A program made the position numbers and the translations under genes. From positions 36,337,824 through 36,401,823 of the forward strand of contig CM046350.1 in the NCBI GenBank assembly GCA_025403435.1: a stretch of DNA of 64,000 bases. Direction: 5' to 3'. The stretch comes from Artocarpus heterophyllus (Eukaryota; Streptophyta; Magnoliopsida; Rosales; Moraceae). Under the pieces are notes generated by a model that saw only the letters and a program-made list of their open reading frames with translations, searched no databases and was not told the DNA's origin. Of the stretch, positions 21,724-34,065 are shown piece by piece; within the stretch, counting starts at the first letter, position 1, and every line of letters begins with the position of its first letter.

Positions 21724-23450
21724 CTGTTGCAATAGTTATGTTGTTTTACAAAAAGATACCTTTACATGGAACATTGCATGGATTACAAATGGTTGTTTGT
21801 TCATGATAAGACACCCTTGTGTAGTCATTAATTCTTCAGAATTCTAGATTTTATTACTTGTTCTAGAATATTATATTATTATTGGATATTGTGTTTGTAG
21901 TTTGTTATCTTTTAGGGGTAATTATAAGCCATTAGCAAACTTTATAGTGGAGGCAAATAAAACCTTAAGGAAAGTATTCTCATTTGTCTCAAACCCAACC
22001 TTGTTTTGCAGATTTTCTTACTTCTATTTGCAGATTTGTATCCACAAATTCTCCAACACAGACACATCCCCATGGATGAGAACCTCCAAAGGATAATGAC
22101 TGAAGTGCTCAAAAATGCCTCGCGGCCGACGACAATTCAATCCCATTCTTAGCTCTAAGAAGGTAGTTCTCCACCTCCACGAGTGGCACGAACCCGACTC
22201 TTAAACTCAGGATTAGATGACAACCACGTAGATACATTTAGAGCCCAACGGCGAGGTGGTGCAGTGAACCTGTCAGGAACACATTGCTCTTCCTACCTTG
22301 CTAAAACTCTATTTTTCTAGGGCTAGCTCATATCACAATTGAATTTCGTGTGCATTGAGTCTTTATTTATTTGTTGAACCATGGTAGTTTCGTTTTCTGC
22401 TTTGATTAATATATTCATACATGCAGTTTAACTTCGTTTTTTTTAATTAAAAGGTTTCTAATATTGATGGAGGATTTTTTTTTTTTTTTTTTAATGAAAA
22501 ATGATGAAGGAAATTTTCTCGATTACAGATTATGATTCATTGGTAATGGTAGGAATAACATTCTAAAATGCTTGTGTGTTTTTAACTAATTGTACTACAT
22601 CATCGCTTAACTGCCAATAATGATGATTGCTAATAGAATGATAACATTAACAGGGAAAGTGGTTAGGGACTACACTGATACTTTTTAAAGTTGGAGGGTT
22701 AAACTGACAATTTCTTTTCAATAATTGATGGACTATTGTAGACAAAATTTAAATCTATGGGCTATGTTTATTTTTATTCAAAAGCTGATATCTCGTCTAC
22801 AAAAAATAAAAGTTAGCTAATTAAGAATTTATGGTGACTTACAATAAGATTGCATGTTCCCGAAGAGTACTTAATGTATCATATTGCAGTTTGGAATTAA
22901 TTAGCTTAAGTGCTTTTGGTTGAACCACAAGTAGCTCATTTGCATGATGATGATAGAACAAAGTCAATATTAAGAGAGTCACTTGCATAAATGTAGTGGT
23001 CAGGGTCGGAGTTGGACTCGGGGTCGGACTCTAGGAATATACCTGCCTAGTCGGCTCTTAATATGGTTTATTCCAGATATAATTTCAAATTTGACTCCAG
23101 AAGAATAAAAATTGTTTTACCTTGTCTGCTACAACTTAAATTAATCTATTATGTCGCAAACTGGGTACTTCACTCGTTGATATGTCGAGTTTTTAGTGAT
23201 TTTAATTACGTTTCACTGGCGTAATCATGTCAAGCCTAAAACTATTTTAGTCAAACATCTTCCAAGCTATATATGTTGAATTTTTAAATATCTTGAATCA
23301 ACTACTTACATCAGAAAATTTAGTTGACAAATACACACATTATAAACTGTTAAGAAAATTTACTTGTTTGAGAATTTGTAACCATTTTATACTATATGTT
23401 TTAGAGGTGCATTTTGTTATACCACATATCTCAACAATCTAAGTCAGCAT
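21546..23450. other. AT-rich intergenic DNA, no recognised gene
   Basis: It contains a (TA)n microsatellite (about 21697-21722), an 18-nt T run (22475-22492) and a 400-bp moderately GC-richer patch (21900-22320) without a readable known protein. Short frames at 21553-21847 are created by the TA repeat. Nothing else is supported. Confidence 0.5.
21697..21722. repeat. (TA)n microsatellite
   Basis: Thirteen or so uninterrupted AT/TA dinucleotides. Confidence 0.95.
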
Positions 23451-23451
23451 T

Positions 23452-24115
23452 CCACTTTTTTTCTCTTTTGAAATGGAGATTGTATTCTAGAATAGAAAAT
23501 TACAAACACTAATTCACACTAAAAATACTACAACACATAACTCAACCTCGACCATAAACTAAAACCACTAGTAAGTTCAATTGAACCGCTCAAGAGGGTA
23601 ATATATGTACTAAGTTCCAACATGAGGAAATCAAAGAGGCGCAAAAATAATCAAGCACTAAAATGGCCCTTTTGAAACAAAAGATTGTAGATAACTCTGG
23701 TCAAATAAGATCGAGAGACTAATAATACAGAGGCCTATCACAAAAGACAACTTGTGAACTCGATAAAGACTATGAAAGCTCATAAGAAAACATAAAACAA
23801 ATGGATAAAATCCAAAAGACATTGACAAAAGCTCCAATGACGAACTGACCATCATCAAGAGAGGACGAAGACACAACAACACTATAAGAAAATTGAAGGG
23901 AAGTCGAAACGGACCTTGCTGCCAGCATCCTCCACAACTAGAGAAGAAGGCATCACAACAGCTTCGCCTCCTTGTTGAAACTAAAGATATCCATCATGCA
24001 GATCTGACGAAACCTCGGCACGCCCTCACCCTATAAAGAAAAGGAAGCCTCCTCTCCACCACATCTCTCTGTCATGTAGCTAAGCTGACACCGGCCGCCG
24101 CCAAAAAAGACTTTC
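23452..24115 (-). mobile_element. Possible LINE 3' tail
   Basis: The left edge on the plus strand is T-rich (CTTTTTTTCTCTTTTG). On the minus strand this gives a unit ending in AATACAATCTCCATTTC plus an A-rich tail, the usual look of plant LINE 3' ends. No reverse transcriptase or endonuclease wording is present; the minus frame 23658-23882 resembles nothing I know. The chromovirus at 24116 interrupts it on the right. Alternative: unrelated UTR-like DNA. Confidence 0.3.
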
Positions 24116-25108
24116 TGTCACGCCTCGGAGTACAGGAGGTGACGTGGCGGATTATTTAAATTAATTAAAAGGAGAATTTAATTAAAATCAAGAGTTTAGA
24201 GGTTAAGTTAAATAATAAAAATGTGGAAGTTTCAAAACAATATTTTATAAAAGAATTCATAAACATTCAGCAGGTGAAATCATGAAGCGAATAATAAAAA
24301 TAATAAAGAACTGCGAGTATGGGTCCCACTGACTCACAACTTGTGCACACACATAGTACTGACAATAGAATAATACAACTATAGTCCAAACACAAAGAAA
24401 ATTAAGAACATTACATGCCTTGTTCAAATAGTACAAATAATCTACTATTCTTTCTACTGCTCCTGAGTTCTGTCCGTTGAGTCCTCTCTAAACCTAAATG
24501 GAAATCCACCTAGAGGGGAGGAATTTATAAACAAAGAAATTGTGAGCGAAAGGCTCAGTAGGACTATATTTTATTGAATCATTTAATTTAAAGAAAAGTC
24601 TCACTATTCAGGGAATATTTAAAAGAAACCTTGAATAAATAAATTTGATAAAACCGTTCTTACCCAAAACAGTTTATTTGGTCGATCAGAAATACATTAT
24701 TTTCTTTTCCTAGGCAAACCATAAGGATATCACCACCGTAGTGGCCCAGCTAGGTTTCGGGACCTACCCCAAGGTCAATCGCTACACGACCCGATCTCTG
24801 ATATGGCATCATGCCCTTATATATTCATTTCTATTATCATACAAAGTCCATTTACCAGGTATTCTCATTAACATTCATTATGAAGTTCACTTCAATTCAC
24901 GGTTTATAAAAATAACCGATAAAGTCTCATTTTTCAATCAATCGATGAAAACATTTTTTTATAGAAACCCTTTTCAAAGCTAAATCATTTTGAAACTAGG
25001 CTACCAAAGAATGGGGTAGAAGTCCTACCTCGATACTCGTGCCGATGCCCCACACCGTAATCCTAGTCCTTTATACATTAGCTTCGCAAAACCATGAACA
25101 ATCCTAGA

Positions 25109-25913
25109 TAGGGCTGTATAAAAACTGCCCCGCACCTGCCAACCGTCTGCGTTCGTCCCCGCCCATCTTTAAAAAAGCGGGTTTACGTTAGCAACCTATT
25201 GGCGGAGGGTTGAACCCGCCCACCAATATATTCAGGTGGGCGGGTTTGGTTTTAAGTTTTTGAAGGCGGGTTCAACCCGCACCCACCCGCCTATATATTT
25301 AAAAAAAAAATTATCATTTATTTGATTTTGTTCTTATTTTAGAATTGTTGAACAATTCAACACTCCAAGCACGGGCTCGGCTGCCTCTTGACATATTGAA
25401 AATTGAAAATTCTCCTATTATTTTGTGAAGTGATCAAAATTCAAATCAAGTAAGTTAGTAGAGAAAGCCCTAAAAAGAAAAAGAAGACTTGACTTTGTTC
25501 ATCATTTTATTTGTAGCATTTTATTATTTTCAAACCTAATGAATAGACTTTAATCTTTATGGACTTTTGACTTTGTTCATCACTTCATTTGTAGTTGATG
25601 TTTCTTGTTGCAGTGAATGATTATGTTTCTTAATTTATACTTTTGAATATGGTCACTGTCTTTAGGCATCAAACTTGCTTGTTATTGAGAATGCTTTACA
25701 TATTATCATCTTATATTTTCTATAAATTTTCTTCACTTTCTAAAAAAAAGGTCCAAAAAATTACATTAGGCAATAGTATAGGTCTAAACCGCCTTAACCC
25801 GCCCGCGTCCGCCCGCAACCACCCAAAACCAAACCCAAACCACCCGCCATGTGGTGGGCGGTTTGTGGGTTGGTTAATCGCCAACCCGTCAAACCCCCTG
25901 CCGTTCACCCCTA
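25109..25913. mobile_element. Non-autonomous hAT-type transposon (805 bp)
   Basis: The element is bounded by perfect 8-bp direct repeats ATCCTAGA (25101-25108 and 25914-25921), the target duplication length of hAT elements. The partner LTR has this site once, uninterrupted, near 32840. Termini are TAGGGCTGTA and, inverted from the right end, TAGGGGTGAAC. Both subterminal regions are dense in GCGGGTT/AACCCGC motifs (25185-25295 and 25795-25905), while the centre is AT-rich. No transposase frame is present, so movement would have needed an enzyme from elsewhere. Confidence 0.88.
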
Positions 25914-26093
25914 ATCCTAGATACACACTAAGTCGATCAATATCTAGTTTGAGACATTCTATGTCACTAAACCATCTCATGACGTCCTAGTGTGCCATTT
26001 GTATCTTTAAAATCATTTTAAAAGGTTGGAATTTCAATCGGGGTTCAAAACAGTAAAAACAAGTGAAAAATCACAAAATTTTTCCATGCTCTG

Positions 26094-26249
26094 CTGGCCT
26101 GCCGGACGCCCTACTTCGGCGGGCCGAACTATGCAGTTCGACCTGTTGAAAATCAGGTTTGGCCTACCGAACGGATGAGTCTGGCCTGCCGACCCTTTGA
26201 ATCCGGCCTGCCGAACACGTAGTTCGGCCTACCGAACTAGAAAAACCCA
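26094..26249. repeat. Dyad array in 3' LTR of older chromovirus
   Basis: About seven units of GGCCTGCC/GGCCTACC type flanked by TTCGG or CCGAAC, on average every 20-25 bp. On the element's sense strand the core is CGGCAGGCCG. The matching array in the other LTR (33013-33193) has a different unit number and order. Confidence 0.8.
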
Positions 26250-27110
26250 AAAATTCTAGCCACGGGTTTCGATTTTCCCAAAATCCAAATCTTGATTTTA
26301 ACCTGTTTTTCTCAAATCTCAGGCATGGAAAACATTCGTAGATGATAGAAAAACATAATAGAACACTTTTGAACTCATTTAAACAAGATTTAAACACAAA
26401 AATCTCAAAAATCTAAAAATGGGAGAAAATAAGAAAAAATCAAAAATCTTGAATGTAATATGTTTTTCTTCAATCCAAGCTTAGATTCTAGTTGTTCTAA
26501 GTTCATTTAACTCAAACCAAGAGTTTTCTAAGCTCAAACAAACTTAGATTTCAAAAATGTACAAAATTTGAAAATTTTGAAAAGTTTAGAAATTTTGAAA
26601 CTAACCTCGAATCAAAGCTTCAATCCGCATCCTTGGTAGCCAAATCACGTCCCCGAGCTTCCTTCTTGCTAACCCGAAGCTTGGATTCGAATTTTGATTC
26701 AAAAATTTGAGAGAGAAATTGAGAGAGAAGAGAGAAACCAATAGAGAATGAGAGAGAGTGATCACGGGTGGGAGAGGAGGAGAGAGAGAGTGAGAGTTGA
26801 GAGTGAAGAGAAAGGAAGGGGAGAGAAAATAAATAGAGAGAAACGATAGGCGGTTTTACTGTGCGAAAACCAAATGCCACCCACGGTTTTGTAAAACGGA
26901 ATATTTTTAACATTTTATAAACTGTTGTGTTTTAAAAATTAAAACAACATTTTAAAACAATAAGAAATCATTAGAATTTATTAAATTAACAAAACAACCT
27001 AAAATTCAAAATTTAACCAAATGATCAAATTAACGTTGAAACATTAATTATGGCACACTAATTCATCATTTTACTTTACAATAACATTAAATTAATTTCG
27101 AGCCGTTACA

Positions 27111-27123
27111 ACTCTCTACCCCT
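27111..27123 (-). other. Polypurine tract of the older chromovirus
   Basis: The minus strand reads AGGGGTAGAGAGT directly before the 3' LTR, the primer for plus-strand synthesis. The younger copy has the near-identical AGGGGTGGAGAGT. Confidence 0.8.
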
Positions 27124-27158
27124 AAAAGAAATTTCGCCCTCGAAATTTACAACTCACT

Positions 27159-30100
27159 TTAGAAACAAAACAAATGCGGATACAATTCCCGCATACTCGA
27201 CTCTAGTTCCCAAGCGGCTTCATCAACTCCATGATGCTGCCACACGACCTTTACCAATGGTATCTCACGATGATGCAAACTGATCACTCTTCAATCGATG
27301 ATCCGAATCGACACCTCCTGGTACGTCGTATCCTCCCGAACCTGCATATCACAAAATGAAATTATCTTACCCAGCTCAGGCGGGCACTGCCTAAGCATCG
27401 ACACATGGAACACATCATGAACATGAGAGAGTTCGGGCGGAAGATCAAGTTGATAAGCAACCACACCAACACGTTGAGTGATCTCAAACGGTCCAATGTA
27501 CCTTGGTGCAAGCTTTCCACTCACTCCGAACCGCATAGTTCCTTTACGGGGCGATACCTTCAAGAGAACGAAATCTCCAACAGCGAACTCTAAAGGTCTA
27601 CGTCTCCTATCCGCATAACTCTTCTGTCAACTCTGAGCTACCCTCAATCGACCTCGAATCATAGCGACTTTCTTATTGCTATCACGGATCTCATCTGGCC
27701 CAAGAATAACCTTGTCTTCCGGCTTTACCCAACACACCGGTGACCGACACGGTTGCCCATACATTGCCTCAAATGGTGCCATGCTAATACTATCCTGATA
27801 GCTGTTGTTGTATGCAAACTCTGCGAGATGCAAATATTTCTTCCAATTCCCGCCGAAGTCTAATGCACAGGCACGCAACATATCCTCGAGAATCTGAATA
27901 ACCCGCTTAGACTGCCCATCAGTCTGAGGATGAAACACCGTACTGAAGTTCAAATCCATACCTAAAGCCTCCTGAAATCTCCTCCAGTACTTAGCATTAA
28001 ACCTGGTGTCTCGATCAGAAGTGATGGACAAAGGAACTCCATGCAACCTCACTATGTTCTGCAGATACAAATCCCCGAGAATCCTCCTCGAACATGTCGA
28101 CCTGAATGGAATAAAATGCGTCGATTTCGTCAACCTGTCGACCACGACCCAAACTGCATCATGCCGCTGCTCCGTCCTCGGCAAACCTGTGAGAAAATCC
28201 ATCGTCACATGCTCCCATTTCCACCCTAGAATAGGAAGCAGCTGAAGCTGACCTACAGGCTTCTGATGCTCGGCTTTCACCAGAAGACACGTCGTACACT
28301 TGGCTACATACTCTCAAACATCTTTCTTCATGCCTCTCCACCAATATTGCCTCTTCAAATCACGATACATCTTTGTGCTCCCCGGATGAATGGCGAACTA
28401 AGACCTATGAGCTTCGTCCAAAACAGCTTTCGTCACCTCGGCAATAACTAGAACTGCAAGAAACTCCCGAAAATACAATGATCCATCTGCATGCACACTC
28501 CATTCTTCAAACCGCTCTCCGTTCTGGATCCCCGACCAATCACTTGCAAATGCTGATCCTGCCACTGATTCTGCTTCACCATCTGAACAAGAGCTGGGGT
28601 CGCCTCCACATGATATACCGAAACTCGATCATAGTCTTCATGATACCATAGTCCATACTCGCTCACTGTCGCATCCCTGCTCCAGTCCTCAAAAGCCAAA
28701 CAAGCGAGAATCCCTGAAGACTTCCTGCTAAGCGCATCTGCGACCACATTAGCTTTCCCAGGATGATACTGCAACGCGAAGTCATAATCCTCCATATACT
28801 CTATCCATCTCTGCTGCCTCAAATTAAGATCCCTCTGAGTGAATAGATACCTCAAACTCTTATGATCGGAGAAGACCTGAAATGTCGCTCCATACAAATA
28901 ACACCTCCAAATCTTCAGCGCGTGAATCACTGCCGCGAGCTCCAAGTCATGAGTAGGATAATTTCGCTCGTGAGGTCGTAGCTGTCTTGATCCATATGCA
29001 ACCACACGTCCATGCTGCATCAACACGCATCCAAGTCTGTGTCCTGAAGCATTTGCGTAAACCTCATACGGCTCGTCACTGCTAGGAATAACCAACACTG
29101 GAGCTGAAGTCAACCGGTTCTTCAATTCTTGAAAAGCAAGCTCACATTCTTCACCCCACTCAAACCTGACATTTTTCTTGATCAATCTCATCAACGGAGC
29201 TACAATCTTCAAAAAATCCTTTACAAATTTCTTGTAATAACCAGCAAGACCTAAGAAGCTGTGAATCTCCGCTACATTCCTTGGTCGTTCCCATTCCACT
29301 ATGGCTTCAATCTTGGACGGATCCATAGAAATACCATGCTTAGAGATGACATGACCTAGAAATTTGACCTCAGTTAACCAAAACTCGCACTTTTTCCTCT
29401 TGGCATACAACTGGTGCTCCCGTAGAGTCTGAAGCACGATCCAGAGATGCTGCTCATGCTCCTCCCAAGTCTTAGAATACACTAGAATGTCATCGATGAA
29501 CACGATCACGAACTGATCCAAATACGGCCTAAATATCTTGTTCATCAAATCCATGAAAGCTGCTGGAGCATTCGTCAACCCAAATGACATAAACAGAAAC
29601 TCAAAATGTCCATACCGGGTCCTAAAAGCTGTCTTGGGAGTATCCTCTTCCTTAATCCTAAGTTGATGGTACCCTAAACGCAAATCAATCTTTGAGAAGT
29701 ACCACGAACCTCCCAACTGATCAAACAACTCATCGATCCTAGGCAAGGGATACTTATTCTTCACTGTGACACGATTCAGCTGTCGATAATCTACACACAA
29801 CCTAAGAGTCCCATCATGTTTCTTAGCAAACAAAACCGGTGCTTCCCACAGAGATGTACTATTTTGAATATACCCTTTATTAGCAAGCTCTTGAAGTTGC
29901 TTCCTCAATTCTTTTATTTTTGCCAGCGCCATCAGATAAGGTGCCATAGAAATCGGTGCTGTCCTCGGAAACAACTCAATACCAAACTCAATTTCCTGAT
30001 GCGGTGGTAATCCTAGCAACTCGTCGAGGAAGACATCCTCAGACTCATCAACCACCGGAATCGCTACACTTCCTCTCAAAGCATAGGGCTCACACTCTAG

Positions 30101-31743
30101 ATTCCCAAGAAAAGCACAACAAACCAGATTCCTTCGCCTTCCTAGACACGACTTTATGAGACGTTCACTCATTAACCAATCACCACCACCCTGGTAAGTG
30201 ATCATCTTCCCCCTATCAGACACTAGGGTCATTTTTCTAAGTTGGTAGTCTACAACTGCGTTATACCTGGACAACCAGTCCATCCCTAGAATTACATCAT
30301 ATGAGCTTATGGGGAGTATAATCAAATCACTTTTCAAAATCTCATCCCCAATCCTTATTTTACAAGATTTACAAACACAATTCACACACACCCGCCCCAA
30401 GGGAGAAGTTATAGCTAGGGGTTCATTAAACTATTCTATCTCTAATCCCGAGGCATGTACAAAGGAACTCGAAATGAGAGAATGAGAGGCACCTATATCA
30501 AATAAAACGCGAGCTAAGGATTAAGAAACTAAGATCATACCATCGACAACCGTGTTACTGGTCTGAGAATCTAAACCTCCAGATGCCATTGCATGAACCT
30601 GCATTGGTGCCTTCCCTTTTCCTCTACCAACATTGCTGGGTCCTAGATTATTCTGTCGAAACTGCTGAGGCAGAGACGACTGCACACTAGCTGCACTTGG
30701 CGCTTGATACTGAGGGACGCTACGCTGGAAATGCTACGGCTGTTGCCCTCGTGCCGGATATGAAAACTGCTGAGGAGAGAACTGAGGATACTGCAACTGC
30801 GGATACTGTTGAGGCGGAGGTAGGGTCTAAGACTGAGACTGATGACTGGCATCTTCTTCGGTCTGAGATCCAAGATCGGCACTCCTGATTGGACAATTCC
30901 TCTTGATGTGTCCTGGCTGTTGATAGAAATGACAATGGAAGCTGTAGGGATTGCTGCGCCTGCTACCAAATGAACTGCTGCTACCACTGTTCGCGCCACC
31001 CTGCTTGCTCTTTCCCGGAGTTGGATGGCTACTGGTGCTCTTCCTACCGCTCCTCTATGATCCTCCTGAAGCCTTTGCTTTATCCTCACAATACTGCACA
31101 TAATCATTCTCCACCGATATTGCTGACGACACAAGCTCTCCAAAATTCCTAAGTCGCAGAGCAACCACCTGTCACCGAATAGGAGCCTTGAGCCATTTCT
31201 GAAACTTAATGCACCTCTCACGTTCCGATGCCACTGCTGATGGAGCAAACCTGGCCAACTCATTAAATCTTGCCTCATATTCCTGAACTAACAAATCACC
31301 CTGCTGTAAATGGTAGAACTCAGCTGTCTTCTGATCTCTATACCCCTGCGAAAAATACCTGTCATAGAACAGCTCCTCGAATCTATCCCAACTGATATTG
31401 TCATCGCGTTCCAAACGCTTAGCTTGTTTCCACCAAGTATTAGCACCACCCTCGAGCTTATATACAACAAATTTCACACGGTACTCATCGGGCACACCAA
31501 GGGTATCTAAATACTTCACGATCGAGTCTAGCCAATATTCTGCCAGCTACGGATCCCCATTACCATCAAAATTCAGAATAGACGCACGTCAGAATTTCTT
31601 AAAATACGTATGCCGACGACTAACATCAGAATCCTCCGGTCTAGCCTGGTTGCCATCTGTCAGAAAGCCGCAAAAATAGACCTCATCATACCCTCATCAT
31701 TTTCGAACTCGGCGTCAACTGTCGAACGACGTCTAGGTGCCAT
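27159..31743 (-). pseudogene. gag-pol of the older chromovirus, broken
   Basis: Gag starts at ATG 31743 (MAPRRRST) and the tail ends LFCF at 27159. Gag has stops and shifts in its first 220 bp (for instance a TGA after SIFAAF), then an open piece 31519-31172 with the retrotransposon gag core (YKLEGGANTWWKQ). The longest piece, 30400-28448 (650 codons), holds the protease end, RT with FIDD, and RNase H (VYANASG, where Asp is replaced by Asn). A shift after QDQHLQ then breaks it. Integrase follows at 28280-27627 ([18 protein letters not shown], and QSKRV where catalytic Glu is expected), then the tail 27563-27291. Several catalytic residues are lost. Confidence 0.9.
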
Positions 31744-31833
31744 TCTCTCACTTTTGAAAATAAAATTTAGACTGTCAGAGGTATTTTATTGTCATACTTA
31801 TATGTACACAATTCCCAATGTTCATAACCTTGA

Positions 31834-31845
31834 GCTCTGATACCA
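31834..31845 (-). other. Primer-binding site, tRNA-iMet type
   Basis: The minus strand reads TGGTATCAGAGC, 3 bp inside the 5' LTR, as in the younger copy. Confidence 0.9.
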
Positions 31846-31848
31846 TTC

Positions 31849-34065
31849 TATCATGCCCTGGAGTACAGGAGGTGACGTGGCGGATTATTTAAATTAATTA
31901 ACAGGAGAATTTAATTAAAATCAAGAGTTTAGAGGTTAAGTTAAATAATAAAAATATGAAAGTTTCAAAACAATATTTTATAAAAGAATTCATAAACATT
32001 CAACAGGTGAAATCATTAAGCGAATAATAAAAATAATAAAGAACTGCGAGTATGGGTCCCACTGACCCACAACTTGTGCACACACATAGTACTGACAATA
32101 TAATAATACAACTATAGTCCAAACACAAAGAAAATTAAAAACATTACATGCCTTGTTCAAATAGTACAAATAATCTACTATTCCTGCTACTGCTCTTGAG
32201 TCCTGTCCGTTGAGTCCTCTCTGAACCTAAATGGAAATCCACCTAGAGGGGAGGAATTTAAAAACAAAAAAAATTGTGAGCGAAAGGCTCAGTAGGACTA
32301 TATTTTATTGAATCATTTAATTTAAAGACAAGTCTCACTATTTAGGGAATATTTAAAAGAAACCTTGAATAAATAAATTTGATAAAACCGTTCTTACCCA
32401 AAACAGTTTATTCGGTCGGCCAAAAATACATTATTTTCTTTTCCTAGGCAAACCATAAGGATATCACCACCGTAGTGGCCCAGCTGAGTTTCGGGACCTG
32501 CCCTCAAGGTCGATCGCTACACGACCCGATCTATGATATGCCATCATGCCCTTATATATTCATTTCTATTATCATACAAAGTCCATTTACCAGGTATTCT
32601 CATTAACATTCATTATGAAGTTTACTTCAATTCACGGTTTATAAAAATAACCGCTAAAGTCTCATTTTTCAATCAATCGATAAAAACATTTTTTTATAGA
32701 AACCCTTTTCAAAGCCAAATAATTTTGAAACTAGGCTACCAAAGAATGGGGTAGAAGTCCTACCTTGATGCTCATGCCGGTGCCCTACACCATAATCCTA
32801 GTCCTCTATACGTTAGCTCCGTGGAACCACGAACGATCCTAGATACACACTAAGTCGAACAATATCTAGTTTGAGACATTCTATGTTACTAAACCATCTC
32901 ATGATGTCCTAGTGTGCCATTTGTATCTTTAAAATCATTTTACAAGGTTGGAATTTCAATCAGGTTTCAAAACAGTGAAAATAGGTGAAAAATCACAAAA
33001 TTTTTCTATGCTCTGCCAGCCTACCGGACACCCTACTTCGGCCGGCTGAACTACCAGAAATCAGGTCCGGTCGGCTGGACATTTTCCCAAGTTTGGCCTA
33101 CCAAACGGATGAGTCCAGCCTACCGACCTTTTGAATTCGGCCTGCCGAACACGTAGTTCAGCCTGCCGAACACGTAGTTCGGCCTACCGAACTAGAAAAA
33201 CCCAAAAATTCCAACCACGGGTTTTGATTCTCCCAAAATCCAAATCTTAACTTTAACCTGTTTTTCTCAAATCTCAGGCATGGAAAACATTCATAGATGA
33301 TAGAAAAACATAATAGAACACTTTTGAACTCATTTAAACAAGATTTAAACACAAAAATCTCAAAAATCTGAAAATGGGAGAAAATGAGAAAAAATGGAAA
33401 ATCTTGAATCTAATCCATTTTTCTTCAATCCAAGCTTAGATTCTAGTTGTTCTAAGTTCATTTAACTCAACCCAAGAGTTTTCTAAGCTCAAACAAACTT
33501 AGATTTCAAAAATGCACAAAATTTAAAAATATTGAAAAGTTTAGAAATTTTAAAACTAACCTCGAATCGAAGCTTCAATCCGTGTCCTTGGTTGCCAAAT
33601 CACATCCCCGAGCTTCCTTCTTGCTAACCCGAAGCTTGGATTCGAATTTTGATTCAAAAATTTGAGAGAGAAATTGAGAGAGAAGAGAGAAATCAACAGA
33701 GAACGAGAGAGAGTGATCACGGGTGGGAGAGGAGGAGAGAGAGAGTGAGAGCTGAGAGTGAAGAGAGAGGAAGGGGAGAGAAAATAAATAGAGAGAAATG
33801 GTTGACGGTTTTACTGTGCAAAAACCAAATGCCACCCACGGTTTTGTAAAACAGAATATTTTTAATAATTTACAAACTGTTGTGTTTTAAAACTCAAAAC
33901 AACATTTTAAAACAATAAGAAATCATTAGAATTTATTAAATTAACAAAACAACCTAAAATTCAAAATTTAACCAAATAATCAAATTAATGTTGAAACATT
34001 AATTATGGCACACTAATTCATCATTTTATATCACAATAGCATTAAATAAATTTTGGGGCATTACA
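31849..34065 (-). repeat. 5' LTR of the older chromovirus (2,217 bp)
   Basis: It aligns throughout with the 24116 LTR once the hAT insertion is removed. The left terminus reads TATCATGCCC instead of TGTCACGCCC, so the terminal TG is mutated; the right end is GGGGCATTACA. The dyad array lies at 33013-33193. Confidence 0.9.
33013..33193. repeat. Dyad array in 5' LTR of older chromovirus
   Basis: About nine units. Compared with the partner LTR it has an extra tandem unit of about 21 bp (CCTGCCGAACACGTAGTTC repeated) and a different middle section. Confidence 0.8.

Larger units (their letters stand above)
24116..27110 (-). repeat. 3' LTR of the older chromovirus, enlarged by a nested element
   Basis: Plus-strand ends are TGTCACGCC and GCCGTTACA. 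Length is 2,995 bp, but 813 bp are a nested hAT-type insertion with its duplicated target; without it the LTR is about 2,182 bp, close to the partner LTR. It includes a dyad array (about 26094-26249) and a TC/GA-rich region (26700-26830). Confidence 0.9.
24116..34065 (-). mobile_element. Tekay/Del-type chromovirus (Ty3/gypsy), older copy
   Basis: Two LTRs (24116-27110 and 31849-34065) enclose a gag-pol region read on the minus strand, with a polypurine tract at the left and a tRNA-iMet primer site at the right. Domain order gag-PR-RT-RH-INT-chromodomain-like tail and the long LTRs place it in the Tekay/Del chromoviruses. The LTRs differ from each other by several percent by eye and gag-pol has stops and shifts, so it is older than the related plus-strand copy at 54772. 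The flanking pentamers (CTTTC and GACCA) do not match. A hAT-type element sits inside the left LTR. Confidence 0.9.

Noticed and set aside
21553..21847. Three overlapping plus frames with Tyr-Ile runs
   Set aside because: They are produced by the (TA)n microsatellite at 21697-21722 and differ only by frame.
25643..25990. Frames rich in Pro/Asn across the hAT-type element's right end
   Set aside because: Produced by the subterminal AACCCGC repeats; not a transposase.
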